From: Arthrobacter sp. EM1
GTDB lineage: Bacteria; Actinomycetota; Actinomycetes; Actinomycetales; Micrococcaceae
Assembly: GCF_029964055.1 (NCBI RefSeq)
Contig: NZ_CP124836.1
Coordinates: forward strand, 558,001-622,000
Direction: 5' to 3'
Length of the DNA stretch: 64,000 bases
Numbering within the stretch: position 1 is the stretch's first letter; each line of letters begins with the position of its first letter. Made by a program: the position numbers and the translations under genes. Positions 1 to 8,343 of the stretch are shown piece after piece. The notes beneath the pieces are model-generated. The model was not told where the DNA came from. It saw nothing but the letters and a program-made list of their open reading frames with translations, and did no database searches.

Positions 1-1382
1 CTGGAGACCACCGGCTGGTAGTGAACCCTGATCTGTCCCAGTTCCACCGCCCGGCGAAGCCCAGCGGTGAGCTGGGTGCGCTCCAGCAGTGCCGTGAGCA
101 TCTCCGGACGAAAGTGGACGTAGCAGTTTTTGCCGGCTTCCTTGGCCGCGTACATCGCGAGGTCAGCCCGCCGCAGCAGTTCTGAGGAGGTGGCGGTCCC
201 GTCATCGCTTGAGGCGACGCCGAGGCTCAGGCCCGGCCGCATCAGGGTCCCTTCAATCGAGACCGGGGCGTTCAGGGCCCCGACGACCCGCTGGGCTACA
301 GCGTCGGCGTCCCGGCAGCCCACGAGCAACACGACAAACTCGTCCCCGCCCAGCCTCGCGACGGTGCCGTGGGGTCCGACGCATCCCTGCAGCCGCCGGG
401 AGATTTCCACCAGCATCTCGTCCCCGGCGTGGTGGCCCAGGACGTCGTTGACTTCCTTGAAGTCGTCCAAATCCAGCAGCAGCACGTGCACCGGTTCGCT
501 GGTCAGCAGCGCAGCGGCGGCGCGTTCGTTGAACAGCATCCGGTTGGCCAGGCCGGTAAGCGGGTCGCGGAAGGCCAGTTCCTTGAGCTTGGCCGCCTGT
601 TCGGCGAGCTCTTCCATGGCGCGCCGCGCCTGGTGCTGGGCTCGGCTGCGCGAAGTGATATCCCGGAAGTTCCAGATCCGTCCAACAACCGCGCCTGCGA
701 CCTCCTGCGGCCGTGAGTTGAGCTCCACGGTGCGGCCGTCGCTGAACTCCAGGAGGTCGTTGCTTTGCATCAGCTTGTCCGCATACAGCAGGGAAACTCT
801 TCCCCGGAAGTAGTCCGGGTTTGCCAGTTGCCCGGCGATGAAGTCGATCAGGGCCATCGGGTCGGAAGCCGCAACGAGATTCGGTGGCATGCTCCACAGC
901 TTGAGGTACTGATCGTTGACCCCGGTGATCTGCCCGTCGTTGGAGACCACCAGGATCGCGTCGGCGGTGGTTTCCAGCGTGGCATCCAGCAGCGAGACGG
1001 CCAGGCGCCGGCCGGCATCGGTGTCCTGGCGGTGGCTTCCGTCGCGGAGGGCGACCGCCATGGCCGCGCCGCCGTCGTGCTGAACCAGTGAGCAGGTGAT
1101 CTCCAGGAAAATTTCGCGGCCATCCTGGTGTCGGCCTGCCGCCGCGACCGGGAGCGTCGCGGCTGGGTTGCCCCTGCCCAGCCTGCCGAACACACGCAGG
1201 AAACCGCCGCGCTCGTCGTCGGAGAGCAGGATCTGGTGCCCGCCGCCGAGCAGTTGTTCCCGCCGATATCCAAAGAGCCGCTCCGCCGCCGCGTTGACGA
1301 ACACGATGGTTCCGTCCGCGGTCAACAGCATAAAGGCATCGGGCCCCTGCTCCAGCAAGGTCTCTTCAATCCCAGGTCCCAC
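1..1382 (-). CDS. PAS-GGDEF(-EAL) cyclic-di-GMP protein, C-terminus cut by window edge
   Basis: The frame runs off the left edge, so only about 460 N-terminal residues are visible. It reads as a c-di-GMP turnover enzyme: a PAS segment (~10-120, containing NAAAERLFGYRREQLLG), a second PAS-like segment (~135-260), a helical linker, a GGDEF diguanylate cyclase domain with intact LGGDEF near residue 347, and the first strand of an EAL domain (VHYQPVVS) at the edge. The RxxD product-inhibition site normally five residues before GGDEF is absent (GPHG there). It is a paralogue of the gene just upstream (1558-3729). The GTG at 1382 is chosen because the frame is closed by TGA at 1458-1460 and no ATG precedes the PAS domain; a TTG at 1400 is the alternative. 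Whether the EAL half is active cannot be seen. Confidence 0.85.
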   Translation of the reverse strand, partial: MGPGIEETLLEQGPDAFMLLTADGTIVFVNAAAERLFGYRREQLLGGGHQILLSDDERGGFLRVFGRLGRGNPAATLPVAAAGRHQDGREIFLEITCSLVQHDGGAAMAVALRDGSHRQDTDAGRRLAVSLLDATLETTADAILVVSNDGQITGVNDQYLKLWSMPPNLVAASDPMALIDFIAGQLANPDYFRGRVSLLYADKLMQSNDLLEFSDGRTVELNSRPQEVAGAVVGRIWNFRDITSRSRAQHQARRAMEELAEQAAKLKELAFRDPLTGLANRMLFNERAAAALLTSEPVHVLLLDLDDFKEVNDVLGHHAGDEMLVEISRRLQGCVGPHGTVARLGGDEFVVLLVGCRDADAVAQRVVGALNAPVSIEGTLMRPGLSLGVASSDDGTATSSELLRRADLAMYAAKEAGKNCYVHFRPEMLTALLERTQLTAGLRRAVELGQIRVHYQPVVS

Positions 1383-1557
1383 GGCGATACCGGCCCCCAA
1401 AGCTTCGGATGGTGATGGTGTCCGACGGTCTTGCCGCGGGCAATGCGTTTCACTGAATCATATGGTCCCCGACGCCAGTGTCCAGCACCCCGGGGCCGGG
1501 CAGATCGCGGCTTTTCCTGCGGAATTGCCGCCGGTGCCACCCACACCGGCGTTCGGC

Positions 1558-3729
1558 TCAGCGGGTTTCGGAGACCCGGCCGCCCCGGAGCGTGCCGAAG
1601 ACCTCGGTAGAACGCGCAATCGCCGAATTCAGCGCGGACTGCGCCTCCGCGCCGGAAAAGAGGAACCCCTGCAGGGACTCGCAATCCAGCCCCATCAGGT
1701 ATTCGGCCTGCGCGGCTGTCTCGACGCCCTCCGCTGTAACGGTCAGCCCGAGGCCGTGGGCCATGGTGACCATACAGCTGAGGATCGGCAGCTTTTCGGT
1801 ACCCGTTTGGATCATGGCGGTGAAGGACTGGTCGATTTTGAGGGTGTCCACCGGAAGCTCCTGCAACCGGCCCAACGAGGAGTAGCCGGTGCCGAAGTCA
1901 TCCAGCGCCACCCCCACCCCGGCGTTTCGTAGGGCGTTGAGCTGCTGGATTACGTGGCCGTCGTCGTCGAAAAAGACACTCTCGGTGACTTCCAGGATCA
2001 GCTGCCGCGGATCAACCCCGCACGAGGCGGTAGCCGCCTGGACCAGTTCGGCAAAATCCCCATGTTGGAGCTGAACGCCGGACACATTGACGGCCAGGCG
2101 ACGTGCGGAATCCTCCGCCAGCCAAGGCTTCAGCTCGGTGCAGGCCTTCAGCAGCACCTCGGTACCGATCTCGACAATCAGACCGCTGCGTTCCGCGGCC
2201 GGGATGAAGCGCTCCGGCGGGATGGTCTCGCCGTCGCGCACCCAGCGGGCCAAGGCCTCAACAGTAACCACGGCGCCCAGCGTGGCCGAGATGATCGGCT
2301 GGTAGAGCACTGTGATCTGGCCACTGTCCACTGCCAGTCGAAGGCCGGTCTCCAGCTCGGTGCGCTGCACGAGGGATTGCAGCATTTCGGGCCGGAACCG
2401 CAGGTAGCGGTTCTTTCCGGCGGCCTTCGCCGCGTACATGGCGACGTCGGCCCGGCGCAGCAGTTCCGAGGCGCCAACGGCGTCGTCGCTGATGGAGGCC
2501 AGGCCCAGGCTGAGGCTGGGCCGCAGCATGGTCCCGTCAATCCAGACCGGTACCTTCAAGGACTCGACGATCCGGCCGGCCACCTCGTCGGGGTCCAGCG
2601 AGCCGACCAGCAGGACCACGAACTCGTCACCGCCCAGGCGTGCTACAACGTCGTTCGGGCGTACGCAGCCGCGCAGCCGCCGGCCCACTTCGATCAGCAT
2701 CTGGTCTCCGGCGTGGTGGCCCAGGATGTCGTTGACCTCCTTGAAATCATCAAGGTCCAGCAGCAGGAGGTCGACGGCGGTCCCGTACGGCCCGAGCAGG
2801 GCGGCGGCGAGGTGGTCGTTGAAGAGCTGGCGGTTGGAGAGGCCGGTGAGCGGGTCCTGGAACGCGAGGGCCTTGAGCTGGGCCGACTGCTCGGCCAGAT
2901 CGGCCATAGCCTTGGTGATCTGTTCCTGGGCAAGCCGGGCAGCGGTGACGTCGCGGAAGCTCCAGACGCGGCCCACCACCTGATTGGCAACCGTTTGTGG
3001 CCGGGAATAGCGCTCAAAGGTCCGGCCGTCACGGAAGTCCAGGACATCGTGGCTTTCCGCGGCAGGGTCGGAGTAGAGCGCGGTGACCTTTTCGACAAAT
3101 TTGGCAGGATCTTTGAGTTGGTCCAGCACGTAGCCCATCACGGCTTCGTCGTTCTGGCTGGCCAGCAGGTTCCGGGGGATCCCCCACATGGAGACAAACT
3201 GGTTATTGACTCCCGCGATTTGGCCTTCGGCGCTGACCACCAGGATGCCATCAGCAGTGGATTCCAGTGTGGCACTGAGCAGCGACATGGCTTCGCGGAG
3301 CCCGGCATCCGTTTGCACCCGGCGGGAGGTGTCCCGGATGGTGACGGCCATGCTGGCCGGTCCCGCGGCTGGGGTCCCGGCGTCTTGCGGAAGCAGGGAA
3401 TAGGTCAGCTCGCCCTGGAACTCACTGCCATCACGCCGGACGGCGTAGGCCTCGACCGGGGGCGGCCAGGCGTCCTCGCGGAGCACAAAGAACAGCCGGT
3501 GAAATCCGCTCCGGAATCCTTTGGCGAGCAGCACACGGTGGTCGTGTCCCAGCAGTTCGTCCCGGGAGTAGCCGAACATACGTTCGGCGGCTGCGTTGAC
3601 CATCAAGATGGTGCCGTCCTCGGCCACCACCAGCAGGGCGTCAGGACCCGCCTCCAGAATGGCTTCGGGGCTCGGTGCCGGGTACGCGGACGCCGTCACG
3701 CGGCTTTCACCGTGAACATCTGCGACCAC
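1558..3729 (-). CDS. PAS-PAS-GGDEF-EAL bifunctional cyclic-di-GMP protein
   Basis: 723 residues, start GTG. PAS1 ~20-135, PAS2 ~145-265, coiled linker ~268-288, GGDEF domain ~290-450 with GGDEF at 366-370 and an RxxD inhibitory site (RPND) at 357-360, then an EAL phosphodiesterase domain from ~460 with EAL at 491-493. The later EAL motifs look intact: EVTES, DDFGTGYSS, LKID and EGVE. Both synthesis and hydrolysis of c-di-GMP are therefore possible on sequence grounds; which dominates cannot be told. No transmembrane segment is evident, so it should be a cytosolic sensor with PAS ligand or redox input. It lies 175 nt upstream of, and in the same direction as, its paralogue at 1-1382, so the pair looks like a tandem duplication. 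Confidence 0.93.
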   Translation of the reverse strand: MVADVHGESRVTASAYPAPSPEAILEAGPDALLVVAEDGTILMVNAAAERMFGYSRDELLGHDHRVLLAKGFRSGFHRLFFVLREDAWPPPVEAYAVRRDGSEFQGELTYSLLPQDAGTPAAGPASMAVTIRDTSRRVQTDAGLREAMSLLSATLESTADGILVVSAEGQIAGVNNQFVSMWGIPRNLLASQNDEAVMGYVLDQLKDPAKFVEKVTALYSDPAAESHDVLDFRDGRTFERYSRPQTVANQVVGRVWSFRDVTAARLAQEQITKAMADLAEQSAQLKALAFQDPLTGLSNRQLFNDHLAAALLGPYGTAVDLLLLDLDDFKEVNDILGHHAGDQMLIEVGRRLRGCVRPNDVVARLGGDEFVVLLVGSLDPDEVAGRIVESLKVPVWIDGTMLRPSLSLGLASISDDAVGASELLRRADVAMYAAKAAGKNRYLRFRPEMLQSLVQRTELETGLRLAVDSGQITVLYQPIISATLGAVVTVEALARWVRDGETIPPERFIPAAERSGLIVEIGTEVLLKACTELKPWLAEDSARRLAVNVSGVQLQHGDFAELVQAATASCGVDPRQLILEVTESVFFDDDGHVIQQLNALRNAGVGVALDDFGTGYSSLGRLQELPVDTLKIDQSFTAMIQTGTEKLPILSCMVTMAHGLGLTVTAEGVETAAQAEYLMGLDCESLQGFLFSGAEAQSALNSAIARSTEVFGTLRGGRVSETR

Positions 3730-3898
3730 CTGTATTCCATCGACGAGTCTTGCCCTCAGAAAATCATAGGGGCATCACCGGGGTACCAACACCAGGCCGG
3801 GGACACCGGCGTTTCACCCTGCCCGCACCGGCTGCCTCCGGCGGGAGCCGCTGCGGGAAGCCGGCGGGAGCACGGCTCCGCAGCTGGTCAGTAAATTC

Positions 3899-5089
3899 TT
3901 ACCAGGCGGCTCTTTCGCGGGTGCCGTGTTCGCGGGTGCCGTGCGATGTGGAGGTGTGGGAGGTGCCGGGGTCCTCCGCGGCGGCGAGGACCGCTTGATA
4001 GTGCGCGACAAGTTCGGCGCCAAGCATGGACCATGTACGGCCCTGGACCGAAGCATGTGCAGTGGTTGCGAACGCACGGCGCTTGGCGTCGTCGCCCATC
4101 AGGTCCACCACCCGGTCCCGGAGCGCCACCAGGTCACCGGGTTCGTAGAGCCAGCCGGTGCGGGAGTTCTCCACCAGGTCCAGCGGGCCGCCGCGGCCGG
4201 TGGCGACCACCGGAACGCCGGAGGCCATGGCTTCCTGGATGGTCTGACAGAACGTTTCCAACTCGCCGGGGTGGACAAAAAGGTCAAAGGACGCCACCGC
4301 CCGAGCCAGTTCCTCACCGCCGAGGAAGCCGGTAAATACGGCGTTGGGCAGGGCGTCCTCGAGGGCTTGCCGTTGCGGTCCGTCGCCCACAATGACCAGC
4401 CGGGTGCCTGGTACGTCGGCCAGCACCGCCAGGTCCTGCACCTGCTTCTCGGCCGCCAGCCGGCCTACGTAGCCGATGAGGCGCTCGCCGGCCGGGGCAA
4501 CGGAAGCCCGCCAGCCGGCGTCGCGCTTGTCCGGGGAGAACCGCCGGGTGTCCACGCCGCGACGCCACATCTCGATCCGTGGGATGCCGCGGCCGCGGAG
4601 TTGCTGGAGTGCGAAGCTGGAGGGGACGAGGGTGCGTGAGGCCAGCAGATGAATGTTCTCCACCCTGCTCCACGCCCAGTTCTCCAGGAACGGCACACCG
4701 TAGCGGCCGGCATAGCTGGGGACCTCGGTCTGGTAGATGGCGATAGTGGGGATCCCCAGCTGGTGCGCTGCCTGCGCGGCCCGCCAGCCAAGGACAAATG
4801 GTGACGCCAGGTGGACCACGTCCGGTGCATACTCGGCAAGGATTCGCTTGACCCGGTAAACACCGCCCATGGCCACCCGGACGTTCGTGTAGCCGGCGAG
4901 CGGGACCGAGGGCAGCCGGTGGATGCTCGCTCCATAGACTTCATCGGGGGCTCCGGTGTCCTGGGTCGACGGAGCAATTACCAGCACCTCGTCCCCGCGC
5001 TCCTGAAGATGCTCCAGGACGCGCAGGATGGAATTTGTTACGCCGTTCATCAAGGGCAGGAATGATTCAGCCACAATTGCGATCCTCAC
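3899..5089 (-). CDS. Family GT4 glycosyltransferase, GDP-mannose-type alpha-mannosyltransferase-like
   Basis: 396 residues, GT-B fold. The N-terminal domain begins with the Rossmann strand RIAIVAESFLP and the acceptor-side loop NGVTNSI. The C-terminal donor domain has GRLAAEKQ (209-216) and the EX7E signature between E278 and E286 in ETFCQTIQEAMASG, typical of GT4 enzymes of the actinobacterial MgtA/Pim mannosyltransferase group. The likely role is transfer of mannose or a similar sugar to a lipid or cell-wall glycan at the inner membrane face; the acceptor is not visible. The start is GTG at 5089, required to include the first beta strand; SD spacing is poor. The C-terminal ~25 residues (HTSTSHGTREHGTRERAAW) are low-complexity. 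Confidence 0.85.
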   Translation of the reverse strand: MRIAIVAESFLPLMNGVTNSILRVLEHLQERGDEVLVIAPSTQDTGAPDEVYGASIHRLPSVPLAGYTNVRVAMGGVYRVKRILAEYAPDVVHLASPFVLGWRAAQAAHQLGIPTIAIYQTEVPSYAGRYGVPFLENWAWSRVENIHLLASRTLVPSSFALQQLRGRGIPRIEMWRRGVDTRRFSPDKRDAGWRASVAPAGERLIGYVGRLAAEKQVQDLAVLADVPGTRLVIVGDGPQRQALEDALPNAVFTGFLGGEELARAVASFDLFVHPGELETFCQTIQEAMASGVPVVATGRGGPLDLVENSRTGWLYEPGDLVALRDRVVDLMGDDAKRRAFATTAHASVQGRTWSMLGAELVAHYQAVLAAAEDPGTSHTSTSHGTREHGTRERAAW

Positions 5090-5192
5090 CCCTCAACACT
5101 GCGGGGGCAGGCTTTCGGCACGGGGTAGGGCGCGTTGCGGGGGAGAAAAGAGTGGGTTAACGGGGTGTGGTCGCTTTGCCTCGCACGCGTCC

Positions 5193-5335
5193 GAGTGGGC
5201 ATGCTCCGCGGCCGGGGTGAGGGGTGGACATAGGCCGCAGATGCGCCCGGGTCGCCGCCAAGAGTGGGCATGTCCAACGGTTGGGGCGGGGATGCGCTTG
5301 GGCCGGGGCCAAGAGTGGGCATGCTCCGCGGCCGG
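5193..5335. repeat. Short direct repeats (GAGTGGGCATG family) in intergenic region
   Basis: The gap 5090-5364 holds no gene. A 23-bp stretch starting GAGTGGGCATGCTCC is exactly repeated at 5193-5215 and 5313-5335. A third, partial copy (GCCAAGAGTGGGCATG then TCC) lies at 5257-5275. The core AAGAGTGGGCATG resembles the arms of the inverted repeat at 23447-23490 (AAGAATGGACATGTCC), suggesting one dispersed family. Function unknown. Confidence 0.75.
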
Positions 5336-5364
5336 ACCTACAGCAGCTCGACAGCTTTCCCTGG

Positions 5365-6324
5365 TTAAGCTTCCGGCGGCCCGAGGAGTTCCCGGGCCTG
5401 CCGCTGGGACTCAAGTTGTTCGGCGGTGACGACGGAGTCACGCAGGAATCCGGCGCCGGCGATGATCCGGCGCAATTCGGCGACGGTCCGGGCCGTGCTC
5501 CCGCCCCGGTGGGCCACGGCGTGGCAGTTGCCGCAGAGCGGGACGAGGTCTGTGAGGGGGTCCAGTTCATAGCGGCTGCCGAGACGGGACACCGGGACAA
5601 GGTGGTGTACGGGCATCAAGTCCGCGCCGACGTCTCCGTAGGTGAGTTCGAAGGAAAAGCCGCATGCTGCGCAGCTTGTGCCGTGGAGCGCGATGCAGGC
5701 CCGCCGCGCGTCGGGATCACGTTCGTAGCGGTTCACCTCCGCCCGGGTAACGGCGCCCTGCGGGTAGGTGCCGGGAGGGTGTTGGGTGGGGTCCGCGCCC
5801 GCCGGAGGCCCGGCGTCGCGCCACAGGGCCCTGAGCGCCGCTTCGTCCGCCGGTTCAACGCCCAGCCCGAATGCGTCGACATCCTCCCACTCGATCCCGG
5901 GAACCGCAGCCTTGAGGACGGCGACGGCGATGTGCTCACCGGGCGGCAGCAGCGCATCGACGGCCAGGTGCACAAACACCGGCGCATCGTCCTGCACGGT
6001 GCCCGGTATCCGGGCAGCCACCTGCCCGGCTACCGCCTGCCCGGATTCCTGTTGCCCGGATTCCTGTTGCCCGGATTCCTGTTGCGCCGCCGCCCGTTGC
6101 GCCGCGTCCTGCTGCTCGGAGACCACAACACCATGGCCGATCAGTCCGCGGCCGCCAGGCCCCTGCAGAAAAAGCCAAGCGTCGGTGCCAGCGGACAAGT
6201 TCCACGCACCGTTGACGCGCCACGGCACAAAACACCGGCCGGCCTCGGCGACGCGGCCGCGAACTGTTGCGTCATTCCAGTCGTTCCGAGGGTCCGGGTC
6301 CCAGCCCAGGATGATGGCGCTCAT
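5365..6324 (-). CDS. HNH endonuclease with N-terminal PUA/EVE-like domain
   Basis: 319 residues. The C-terminal third is a zinc-bracketed HNH nuclease module: C218-x2-C221, HH at 240-241 in MPVHHLVPVS, and C264-x2-C267 in DLVPLCGNCHAVAH. The N-terminal ~70 residues (ILGWDPDPRNDW, then DAWLFLQGPGGRGLIGHGVV) resemble the EVE/PUA modified-base-binding fold. That combination is known from modification-dependent (type IV) restriction enzymes, so recognition of a modified base is an inference. A linker at 81-95 is three exact QQESG repeats, visible as tandem repeats in the DNA. The start ATG at 6324 is preferred because residues before it in the frame look non-coding. It stands alone, with no methyltransferase beside it. 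Confidence 0.8.
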   Translation of the reverse strand: MSAIILGWDPDPRNDWNDATVRGRVAEAGRCFVPWRVNGAWNLSAGTDAWLFLQGPGGRGLIGHGVVVSEQQDAAQRAAAQQESGQQESGQQESGQAVAGQVAARIPGTVQDDAPVFVHLAVDALLPPGEHIAVAVLKAAVPGIEWEDVDAFGLGVEPADEAALRALWRDAGPPAGADPTQHPPGTYPQGAVTRAEVNRYERDPDARRACIALHGTSCAACGFSFELTYGDVGADLMPVHHLVPVSRLGSRYELDPLTDLVPLCGNCHAVAHRGGSTARTVAELRRIIAGAGFLRDSVVTAEQLESQRQARELLGPPEA

Positions 6325-6481
6325 CGGGCCATTCTCGCAGTCGGGCGGCCATCGGCGCAGGCAATTCGACACAAACGGCCGTCAAGCGGGGCGCTTGACG
6401 GCCGGGTCCTGCAAGCGACTGCCGGTTTGTGCTGCGGGTCCGGGCCCGCGACAACACCGCGCCGGCTTCGCACGCCGGGAC

Positions 6482-6802
6482 CTAGCTGGCCGGTACGGGT
6501 TCCCGGTCCACCACCGGGTGGTCGCGGCCCAGGTTCCCGACCGTGGCGGCCCCCTGTGGTGACCCGAGCTCCTCGAAGAACTCGACGTTGGCCCGGACGT
6601 AGTCGGCCCACTCATCCGGAACGTCCTCCGAATAGTAGATCGCTTCGACCGGGCAGACCGGGTCGCAGGCGCCGCAGTCCACACACTCGGCGGGATGGAT
6701 GTACAGCGCCCGTTCACCCTCGTAAATGCAGTCCACCGGGCACTCGTCGATGCACGCCTTGTCCTTGACATCTACGCAGGGCTGGGCGATCACGTACGTC
6801 AT
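6482..6802 (-). CDS. fdxA: 7Fe (3Fe-4S/4Fe-4S) ferredoxin
   Basis: 106 residues with eight cysteines at 9, 17, 21, 25, 40, 43, 46 and 50, in the FdxA pattern CX7CX3CX3CP ... CX2CX2CX3CP. It is a small cytosolic low-potential electron carrier. Actinobacterial fdxA usually sits beside a succinyldiaminopimelate aminotransferase gene; here it starts 6 nt after the stop of the aldehyde dehydrogenase gene and could be read as the last gene of that catabolic operon. That hints, without proof, that it may pass electrons to or from the flavoprotein at 12213-13586. Confidence 0.93.
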   Translation of the reverse strand: MTYVIAQPCVDVKDKACIDECPVDCIYEGERALYIHPAECVDCGACDPVCPVEAIYYSEDVPDEWADYVRANVEFFEELGSPQGAATVGNLGRDHPVVDREPVPAS

Positions 6803-6808
6803 GGCGGG

Positions 6809-8293
6809 CTACACCCCCGTGTAGACGGTCTTGCCCCAGGTGAAGAAGTCCAGGGCCGACTTTCCTTGTTCGCGGAATGTGTTTGTGGAGGAGTCCTTGA
6901 CGCCGCCGAACGGCACGTTGAGGTCCAGGCCCGCCGTCGGACGGTTGACCTTAATAACGCCGGCCTGCGCCCGCGCGGCGAAGTCCGTGGCGAACGCCAG
7001 CGAATCGGTGCAGATGCCGGCGGTGAGGCCGTAGCGGGAATCGTTGATCGCGGCGAGTCCGGCCTGGTAGTCGGCGACCTCCAGCACGGCCACCACCGGG
7101 CCGAAGATCTCCTCGGACACGGCGGCGTCATCGAACGGCAGCTCGGTGAGCACCGCCGCCGGGAAGACCAGCGGCCCGGCGGGGTCGCCGTCGTATGAAC
7201 CGGCCAGCAGCGTGGCGCCGCGTTCGACGGCGGAGCGCACCGCCGCCTGGTTCTGCTCGAACTGCTGCCGGCTCACCACGGCACCCATCGCAGCGTCCAG
7301 TCCGTCCCCGGGCGTGTACGCCGCGGCCTCCTCCGTCAGTGCGGCAAGGAATTCCGAGCGGATGCCGGGCGTGACGTAGACGCGGGACGTTGCGGTGCAG
7401 GCCTGGCCGGTGAGCCCGAACGCTCCGGCGGCGACCACCTTGGCGGCCTTGCGGGCATCGGCGTCGTCAAGCACCAGAACACCGTTTTTGCCGCCCATCT
7501 CCAGCTGCACCCGGGCCCGGCGGGCGTTCAGGATCTCCTGCAGGCCCAGGCCCACCGCCGTCGAACCGGTGAAGGACAGCCCCGCGATCCGCGGGTCGCG
7601 GGCCAGGGCGTCGCCCACCACCCGGCCCTTGCCGTGCACCACGTTGAACACCCCGGCGGGGAGCCCGGCGTCCTGCAGCGCGCGGGCGAGGTGGGTGGCG
7701 GAGAGCGGAGTGAGCTCGGCCGGTTTGATCACCACGGCGTTGCCGCTGATCAGCGCGGGGGCGGATTTCCACGCCGGGATGGCGATGGGGAAGTTCCAGG
7801 GCGTGATCAGCCCGACGACGCCGAGCGGCTCGCGCCTGGTGGTGATGGTGGTGTCCGGCAGGCCGCTGGGGAGGACTTCGCCGGTCGCGGCCCAGCCGAG
7901 GGAGCCGAAGAAGCGCAGCACGTCGGCGGCACGCTTGACCTCGCCCTTGGCCTCGGCGAGGGTCTTGCCTTCCTCACGGACCAGGTCCCCGGCGATGGCG
8001 GCTTGGCGGTCCAGGAGCAGGTTGCCGGCGGCCAGCAGGATCGCGCCGCGGGAGGGGGCCGGCAGTGCAGCCCAGGCCGGCTGCGCGGCGGCGGCTGCGC
8101 TAACGGCGGCGTCGACGTCCGCGGCGGTGCCGCTGGGGGAGAGGGCAGCGAGCTCGCCGGGCCGGGCCGGGTTGAACCGCTCGGTGTCTGCGCTGCCGAG
8201 CCATTGGCCGTTGATGAGGTGCCGGGCGGTGATGAGTTCGCGGTCGGCGGAGGTCTCTGCGGGGGTGGTGAAGTCTGTTGCCGTGGAAGTCAT
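6809..8293 (-). CDS. Aldehyde dehydrogenase family protein
   Basis: 494 residues, full-length NAD(P)-dependent ALDH. Visible landmarks are N167 in PWNFPI, the nucleotide-binding FTGSTAVG (241-248), the general base E265 in LEMGGKN and the catalytic C299 in GQACTATSR. Closest in flavour to semialdehyde or benzaldehyde dehydrogenases, so it should oxidise an aldehyde or semialdehyde released by the upstream lyase (9132-10112) to the acid. The start ATG at 8293 has AAGGA about 5 nt upstream. A much longer open frame continues upstream but becomes an Arg-rich shadow of the SDR gene and is not used. The substrate cannot be told from sequence. Confidence 0.9.
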   Translation of the reverse strand: MTSTATDFTTPAETSADRELITARHLINGQWLGSADTERFNPARPGELAALSPSGTAADVDAAVSAAAAAQPAWAALPAPSRGAILLAAGNLLLDRQAAIAGDLVREEGKTLAEAKGEVKRAADVLRFFGSLGWAATGEVLPSGLPDTTITTRREPLGVVGLITPWNFPIAIPAWKSAPALISGNAVVIKPAELTPLSATHLARALQDAGLPAGVFNVVHGKGRVVGDALARDPRIAGLSFTGSTAVGLGLQEILNARRARVQLEMGGKNGVLVLDDADARKAAKVVAAGAFGLTGQACTATSRVYVTPGIRSEFLAALTEEAAAYTPGDGLDAAMGAVVSRQQFEQNQAAVRSAVERGATLLAGSYDGDPAGPLVFPAAVLTELPFDDAAVSEEIFGPVVAVLEVADYQAGLAAINDSRYGLTAGICTDSLAFATDFAARAQAGVIKVNRPTAGLDLNVPFGGVKDSSTNTFREQGKSALDFFTWGKTVYTGV

Positions 8294-8343
8294 GGTGTTC
8301 CTTCGGGTGGTCGGGAAGAGTTCGGAGGTCTGGAAGCGGTCGG

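Noticed and set aside
1954..3894. A 646-codon plus-strand frame
   Set aside because: Antisense to the PAS-GGDEF-EAL gene at 1558-3729.
5224..6768. A 514-codon plus-strand frame
   Set aside because: Antisense to the HNH gene; its LPGF repeats are the reverse reading of the QQESG repeat.
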